The notes under the pieces were generated by a model. It ran no database searches. It worked only from the letters and a program-made list of their open reading frames with translations, and was not told the DNA's origin. A DNA stretch of 64,000 nucleotides, from assembly GCA_958431155.1 (NCBI GenBank), contig OY288106.1, positions 967,161 to 1,031,160 on the forward strand, given 5' to 3'. This DNA comes from an uncultured candidatus Porisulfidus sp. GTDB lineage: Bacteria; Pseudomonadota; Gammaproteobacteria; Poriferisulfidales; Poriferisulfidaceae. The stretch's first letter is position 1; every line of letters starts with the position of its first letter. Positions 59,756 to 64,000 of the stretch are shown in pieces. A program made the translations under genes and the position numbers.

Positions 59756-61099
59756 ATGAGAAAAACAACTTTTTGCACGAGCCTGGCAGTGGCAGCCGCG
59801 ATGGCATGGACCGTTCCGACACTGGCGGATGAAACCTGCATGTCGCCGTACATTGCCAAAATCCAAGGTCAAGAGGATTATGTCTATGTCTGGACCTTGG
59901 GCGTGGAAGGCATGGGGGACGAGCAAGACAAGCTGGTCACCATCGACACCAACCCCGAATCTCAAACCTTTGGCCAAGTGGTCAGCGTGCTGTCAGTCGG
60001 CGGACGCAATGAGGCACACCATTCCGGACTGAGCGACGACCGCCATTACCTGTGGGCCGGCGGACTGGACACGAACAAGATCTTTGTGTTCGACATCCAT
60101 TCCAACCCGCGGCAACCGAAGCTGCACAAGGTCATCACCGACTTCGTCGAGAAGACCGGCGGACTGGTTGGCCCGCATACGTTCTATGCCCTGCCTGGGC
60201 GGGTGATGATTTCGGCGCTGTCCAACAATGCCGATCACGGCGGACGCACCGGCCTCGCTGAATACAACAACGACGGCGAGTTCGTCGCGTCCCACTGGAT
60301 GCCGACGGACGAAGATCTGCGCGGCGCGGTCAAGACCGGCCAGCATGCTGACGGCTACGGCTACGACGTCCGCGTGAAGGCTGAAAGCAACGTGATGCTG
60401 ACTTCGTCCTTCACCGGCTGGTCCAATTACATGATGGACTTCGGCCAGATGCTGCAGGACAGTGCTGCCATGCAGCGCTTCGGCAACACCATGGTGGTGT
60501 GGGACATGCATGCCCGCACGCCGCTCAAGGTGCTGGACGTTCCGGGCGCCCCCCTGGAGATCCGCTGCGCTTGGGACCCGGATCACCGTTATTGCTTCAC
60601 CACCACAGCGCTGACCTCTCAGCTCTGGCTCCTGTACGAGGGTGAAGACGGTGAATGGCACGGCAAGGCCGTTGCCGATGTCGGAGTTCCTTCCGAGATT
60701 CCCCTGCCGGTCGACATTTCCATCACGGCTGACGACACGGGACTTTGGATCAACACCTTCATGGACGGCAAGACCCGCTTGTTCGACATTTCCGACCCGC
60801 ATGCGCCCAAGCAGGTTTTTGAGGAAGTGATCGGAAGCCAGGTCAACATGGTCTCCCAAAGCTGGGACGGCGATCGCGTTTACTTCTCCAGCTCCCTGCT
60901 GAACAACTGGGACAAGACTGGCGAGGCGGACGAGCAGTACGTCAAGCTTTACCACTGGGACGGCGAACAGCTCGCGCACCAGTGGACGGTTGATTTCTAC
61001 GCTGAGCAGTTGGGTCGTTCGCACCAGATGCGTTTCGGCGCTTACGCTCTATACGGGAAACGCCCGGATGCTGAAGTCAAGGTCTCCATGGCCGAATAA
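59756..61099 (+). CDS. mtoX: methanethiol oxidase (SBP56/SELENBP family), periplasmic
   Basis: A 447-residue SBP56-family protein with a signal peptide (cleavage near TLADETC). Family phrases include CMSPYIAKIQGQEDYVYVWTLG, DDRHYLWAGGLDTNKIFVFD, HTFYALPGRVMISALSN and FGNTMVVWDMHARTPLKVLDVPGAPLEIRCAWDP. Bacterial members (MtoX) are copper-dependent and oxidise methanethiol to formaldehyde, sulfide and peroxide. The genes after it (SCO1/SenC, di-haem peroxidase) match known mtoX clusters, which supports the call. The start at 59756 has GAGGA before it; ATG at 59744 is an alternative. Confidence 0.9.
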   Translation: MRKTTFCTSLAVAAAMAWTVPTLADETCMSPYIAKIQGQEDYVYVWTLGVEGMGDEQDKLVTIDTNPESQTFGQVVSVLSVGGRNEAHHSGLSDDRHYLWAGGLDTNKIFVFDIHSNPRQPKLHKVITDFVEKTGGLVGPHTFYALPGRVMISALSNNADHGGRTGLAEYNNDGEFVASHWMPTDEDLRGAVKTGQHADGYGYDVRVKAESNVMLTSSFTGWSNYMMDFGQMLQDSAAMQRFGNTMVVWDMHARTPLKVLDVPGAPLEIRCAWDPDHRYCFTTTALTSQLWLLYEGEDGEWHGKAVADVGVPSEIPLPVDISITADDTGLWINTFMDGKTRLFDISDPHAPKQVFEEVIGSQVNMVSQSWDGDRVYFSSSLLNNWDKTGEADEQYVKLYHWDGEQLAHQWTVDFYAEQLGRSHQMRFGAYALYGKRPDAEVKVSMAE

Positions 61100-61130
61100 C
61101 CTGTCGCGGCTCTAAGCCGAGCACACGTTG

Positions 61131-61163
61131 AAAGCCGCCCTGCCTGTCAGGGCGGCTTTTTTT
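61131..61163 (+). terminator. strong intrinsic terminator after mtoX
   Basis: A twelve-pair perfect stem (AAAGCCGCCCTG/CAGGGCGGCTTT) around CCTGT, running into seven T. It separates mtoX from the SCO1-peroxidase-thioredoxin genes and would allow mtoX to be expressed at a higher level than its maturation genes. Confidence 0.92.
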
Positions 61164-61216
61164 GGCCGCAGGAAGCTAACTCGGCAAACTTGGGTCGCTC
61201 CTATAAAATACTGGTG

Positions 61217-61909
61217 ATGAAACACTTAAACCGCATCCCCTCCCTGGCTTGGCTTGTCGCCCTGAGTCTGGTCTCGGCCGGACATGAAGCCGTGGCGCAA
61301 GATGACATCCTCGCACCCGGGTGGAAAAACCTGAGTTATACGCCCCCCGCCGTAGGCAGTTACCAGTTGCCCCCCATCACCGAAGCCTCGGACGGGACCG
61401 TGCTGCTTGAGGATGGCACGGAATCGAACTTGTTCGACCTGATGGGCGACCGTGTCGTGCTGTTCAGTTTCATCTACACCCGGTGCAACGACATCAACGG
61501 CTGTCCTCTTGCGAATGCGGTCTTCCATAAACTCCAGGCGAAACTTCAGGAACGCCCGGAAATAGCCCAAGCCACGCGGTTGTTGTCGATGTCTTTCGAC
61601 CCGGAGCGTGACACCCCCGAGGTCATGAAGGAATTTGGCCAGGGACTTGGCGGCAACGGTGTGGACTGGCAATTTCTCACCGCGCAAGACTACGATACCC
61701 TGCAACCGATCCTTGGCGATTATGGGCAGTACACCATACGCGAATACGATGAAAGCGGGGAATACACCGGGGATTTCGCCCATATGTTGCGGGTATTTCT
61801 GATTGATCGCGAATTGCGCATACGCAACATCTACAGTGTCGCATTCCTGCATGCCGACATCCTGATCAACGATTTGGAAACTCTCCTCCTGGAGTCTCCC
61901 TCCAGCTGA
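61217..61909 (+). CDS. SCO1/SenC-family copper chaperone with CX5C motif
   Basis: A 230-residue exported thioredoxin-fold protein. The copper site corresponds to Cys 90 and Cys 96 (TRCNDINGCPLA) and His 189 (GDFAHMLRVFLID). SFDPERDTPEVM is a SCO signature. Typical SCO proteins have CX3C, so the two-residue insertion is unusual. It probably delivers copper to MtoX. It begins 54 bases after the mtoX terminator; ATG at 61217 gives a good signal peptide ending AVA. Confidence 0.87.
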   Translation: MKHLNRIPSLAWLVALSLVSAGHEAVAQDDILAPGWKNLSYTPPAVGSYQLPPITEASDGTVLLEDGTESNLFDLMGDRVVLFSFIYTRCNDINGCPLANAVFHKLQAKLQERPEIAQATRLLSMSFDPERDTPEVMKEFGQGLGGNGVDWQFLTAQDYDTLQPILGDYGQYTIREYDESGEYTGDFAHMLRVFLIDRELRIRNIYSVAFLHADILINDLETLLLESPSS

Positions 61910-61917
61910 CCCCTGCC

Positions 61918-63282
61918 ATGCGCCGTTCGGCACGGATGCATTTCCGCACCTTTGCCGCAGTCCTTGTTTCCACAAGTTTCTGCGCAGCGGTCTTCGCGCA
62001 GACCAGTGGCGAACTTGATACCCAAAAGGATTTCGACGCCAGCCACACGCAGGGACCCGGAGATGTCAAGGAAGGTTATGAAAGCAAGGACTACCAGACC
62101 CGGTCGCGCAGCCTGCTGAAGCGACGTGGCGTCAAAAAGGACCTGATCCGCTTCGCACAAAATCCGCCGCTGGGCCTGCCGCCTGTGCCCATCCCGGCTG
62201 AGAATCCGCTGACCCGAGACAAGATCGACCTTGGCCGCAAACTGTTCTTCGACCGTCGCTTGTCGATCAACGACACCTTTGCCTGCGCCACCTGTCACAT
62301 ACCGGAGCAAGGCTTCACCAACAACGAAATGCGCACTGCGGTCGGTGTAGAAGGCCGCTCAGTGCTGCGCAATTCCCCCACGCTCTACAACGTCGCCTAC
62401 CTAATGCGGCTGTTTCTGGACGGGCGCGAGATCAGCCTGGAAAATCAGATCTGGCAACCCATCACTTCACACAACGAAATGGCTGCACCCTCAATCGGCT
62501 GGATCATCAACAAGATCCGCCGCATGCGCGACTACGAAGGCCTGTTCGAGAAAGCATTCAATGGTGCCGGACCGAACATCCTTACCATCGGCCAGGCACT
62601 GGCCAGCTATCAGCGCACCCTGCTGGCAGCCAATTCTCCGTTCGATCGCTGGTACTTCGGGAACCAGACCGACGCAGTCGACGAATCCGTCAAGCGAGGC
62701 TTCGGAGTTTTTTCCGGCAAGGGCCGGTGCATCGCGTGCCACACCATGCAGAAGGAACACGCCCTGTTCACCGACCAGAAATTCCACAACACGGGCCTGG
62801 GGTTCTTGGTTTCGTTCAGCAAGGACTCCGAGAAAACTTCCAAAACCACCCGCGTACAGCTCGCGCCCGGTGTATTCGTAGACGTCTCAAACGAGAAGAT
62901 TGAAGCGGTCTCCCAGCAGAAACTGCCGAACGACCTCGGCCTGTACCGGGTCACCGAAAACCCGAATGATCGCTGGCGATTCCGAACTCAGAGTCTGCGC
63001 AACGTTGCGCTGACCGCGCCATACATGCATAACGGCAAGTTCGACACCCTCCGGGAGGTGATTGATTTCTACGATCGCGGCGGTGTTCCAAACGAGCTTC
63101 TGTCCCCCCTGATTTTCCCGCTCAATCTCAGCGCACAAGAGAAACAGGATCTGGAAGCATTCCTGCTCTCCCTGACCGGCAGCACCATCCCGGAGATCGT
63201 GGCCGACGCCTTTGCCGCACCGATCGGCGACCTGAGCCTGGAAGATCCCAATTGGGCACACGAGGAAACCCTGGGTTATTGA
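61918..63282 (+). CDS. di-haem cytochrome c peroxidase / MauG-like protein
   Basis: A 454-residue periplasmic protein with two c-type haem sites, CATCH at residues 123-127 and CIACH at 271-275. LGRKLFFDRRLSINDTFACATCH, RNSPTLYNVAY and the C-terminal RTQSLRNVALTAPYMHNGKFDTLREVIDFYDRGG are CcpA/MauG signatures. In methanethiol oxidase clusters MauG-like proteins are thought to mature the enzyme or to remove peroxide. It starts eight bases after the SCO gene and is followed two bases later by a thioredoxin-like gene. Confidence 0.92.
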   Translation: MRRSARMHFRTFAAVLVSTSFCAAVFAQTSGELDTQKDFDASHTQGPGDVKEGYESKDYQTRSRSLLKRRGVKKDLIRFAQNPPLGLPPVPIPAENPLTRDKIDLGRKLFFDRRLSINDTFACATCHIPEQGFTNNEMRTAVGVEGRSVLRNSPTLYNVAYLMRLFLDGREISLENQIWQPITSHNEMAAPSIGWIINKIRRMRDYEGLFEKAFNGAGPNILTIGQALASYQRTLLAANSPFDRWYFGNQTDAVDESVKRGFGVFSGKGRCIACHTMQKEHALFTDQKFHNTGLGFLVSFSKDSEKTSKTTRVQLAPGVFVDVSNEKIEAVSQQKLPNDLGLYRVTENPNDRWRFRTQSLRNVALTAPYMHNGKFDTLREVIDFYDRGGVPNELLSPLIFPLNLSAQEKQDLEAFLLSLTGSTIPEIVADAFAAPIGDLSLEDPNWAHEETLGY

Positions 63283-63283
63283 C

Positions 63284-63787
63284 ATGAACCGCTTTTTCGC
63301 TCTGCTGCTCGGCAGTGCGCTCGCCTTGGGTGCGGCAGGCTGCAGCGACGACCCTGAATTGATGGAGGAGGCATCCGGAAAACCGGCTCCCGACTTCGTG
63401 CTTCCGGACCTGGACGGCCAGCCTTGGCAGTTGAGTCAGGCCCGTGGCCAGGTGTTGCTGATCAATTTCTGGGCCACCTGGTGCGCGCCATGCCGGCGCG
63501 AGATGCCCGCGCTGGCCCGACTCCATGAAACTCTAGCTGGTGAAAATTTTCAAGTTGTCGGCATCCATGTCGGCCCTAGTGCGGAAATCAAGCGCTTCCT
63601 GGTAGAGACTCCCGTCGGTTTTCCCATCCTGATTGATGCGGAGTTGGCTCTCGAGGATTGGAACGTCCCGATGCTGCCCGCAACGTTCCTGATTGATGCA
63701 GAAGGGCATGCCCGTTACTGGGCGGTCGGTGAACGGGAATGGGATTCGCCAGAGGCGATAGAGTTTTTCTCTGCGGCCCTCAACTGA
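63284..63787 (+). CDS. TlpA/ResA-like thiol-disulfide protein, probable lipoprotein
   Basis: A 167-residue envelope thioredoxin. The signal sequence ends in LGAAGC, a probable lipobox, placing it on a membrane facing the periplasm. The redox motif is WCAPC with Cys 67 and Cys 70 in INFWATWCAPCRREMPAL, and the cis-Pro is in MLPATFLID. It likely keeps the SCO cysteines or cytochrome c haem-site cysteines reduced. It is the last gene of the SCO-peroxidase-TlpA run. Confidence 0.88.
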   Translation: MNRFFALLLGSALALGAAGCSDDPELMEEASGKPAPDFVLPDLDGQPWQLSQARGQVLLINFWATWCAPCRREMPALARLHETLAGENFQVVGIHVGPSAEIKRFLVETPVGFPILIDAELALEDWNVPMLPATFLIDAEGHARYWAVGEREWDSPEAIEFFSAALN

Positions 63788-63820
63788 CGCCCAGCACCAC
63801 CTGAAAACCTGCTTGGCAGG

Positions 63821-64000
63821 TCAACGGCCCTCCTTTTCCAGTAAAGCCTGCGTCAAATCCAGAGCCTGTCGGTTCTGCCACACGTCGTGCACCCTGAAGA
63901 TTCGTGCCCCCGCGCAGAGGCCCCAACCCGTCGTCACCACAGTCGCCGGCACTCTTTGACCCGGGTCGGAAGCACCGGAAATCTCGCCCATGAATCGCTT
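63821..64000 (-). CDS. folP: dihydropteroate synthase, C-terminal part (runs off the right edge)
   Basis: The minus-strand frame is open to the window edge; 59 residues plus stop are visible. DPGQRVPATVVTTGWGLCAGARIFRVHDVWQNRQAL matches the end of the FolP TIM barrel, including the RxH (RVHD) that binds pterin diphosphate. It makes dihydropteroate in folate synthesis. It converges with the TlpA-like gene. A small ACCTGC/GCAGGT hairpin lies between the stops. Confidence 0.85.
   Translation of the reverse strand, partial: KRFMGEISGASDPGQRVPATVVTTGWGLCAGARIFRVHDVWQNRQALDLTQALLEKEGR

Noticed and set aside
59993-61024. 343-codon open frame on the minus strand
   Set aside because: Antisense to mtoX; the real gene has clear SBP56 motifs and a signal peptide.

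Overview
The window is a chromosomal segment of a gammaproteobacterium, probably an uncultured sulfur-metabolising Chromatiales/Thiotrichales-type lineage. This is inferred from gene content and order: rpoH beside M16 peptidases, rsmD and coaD; hisBHAFE followed by tatBC; scpA-scpB-rluB; and a methanethiol oxidase cluster. Most of the segment is moderately GC-rich and tightly packed, with many 1-8 bp overlaps. AT-rich patches occur near 44.4-46.9 kb and 52.3-52.5 kb. No rRNA, CRISPR array, transposase or phage gene was seen. The only tRNA is tRNA-Arg(CCG).

Layout. 0-8.5 kb: housekeeping genes (OsmC-like end, bioA, orphan MazE-like tail, rpoH, an active/inactive M16 peptidase pair, rsmD, coaD, ggt). 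8.6-15 kb: a signalling module. A response regulator with a PP2C phosphatase output, an RsbW-like ATPase, a periplasmic binding protein and a membrane histidine kinase face three tandem STAS anti-sigma-factor antagonists, two of which appear to start with ATT. 15.5-24.9 kb: an MpaB-type oxygenase, then an MMPL transporter, a LolA-like protein, an outer-membrane barrel, farnesyl diphosphate synthase, squalene synthase and ispH, which suggests a squalene-derived lipid made and exported. 24.9-35 kb: mutM, bioD, ispG, gamma-carbonic anhydrase, a homoserine sulfhydrylase, thiS-thiG-trmB, ppk2, a PKHD dioxygenase, an NDUFA9-like protein and dtd. 35-44.4 kb: tRNA-Arg, an LtaS-like transferase carrying an in-frame repeat, hisBHAFE without hisI, a secreted nucleosidase-like protein, tatBC without tatA, and gmk.

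44.4-46.9 kb is an AT-rich AbiE type IV toxin-antitoxin insertion next to an orphan HTH fragment. 46.9-52.3 kb runs rluB, scpB, scpA, trpS (with an iron-sulfur cysteine motif), a site-2 protease, yciO and a septation protein. At 52.43-52.72 kb lies a compact independent transcription unit: a strong promoter, a 28-codon membrane peptide, a hairpin that presents the CsrA consensus ACAGGGATGT, a second look-alike hairpin and a strong terminator. This is one of the two most unusual signals in the window, the other being the ATT-start STAS genes. 52.7-57.4 kb holds a secreted repeat protein and two porins, one behind a perfect FNR-type box. 57.6-63.8 kb holds a NarL/NarX-type two-component pair, a cysteine-less A-type carrier homologue, and a methanethiol-oxidation cluster (mtoX, SCO1/SenC, di-haem MauG-like peroxidase, TlpA-like lipoprotein). 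The window ends in the 3' part of folP.

All functions are read from motif and family recognition by eye. No database search was run, and transcription signals are sequence-pattern predictions.
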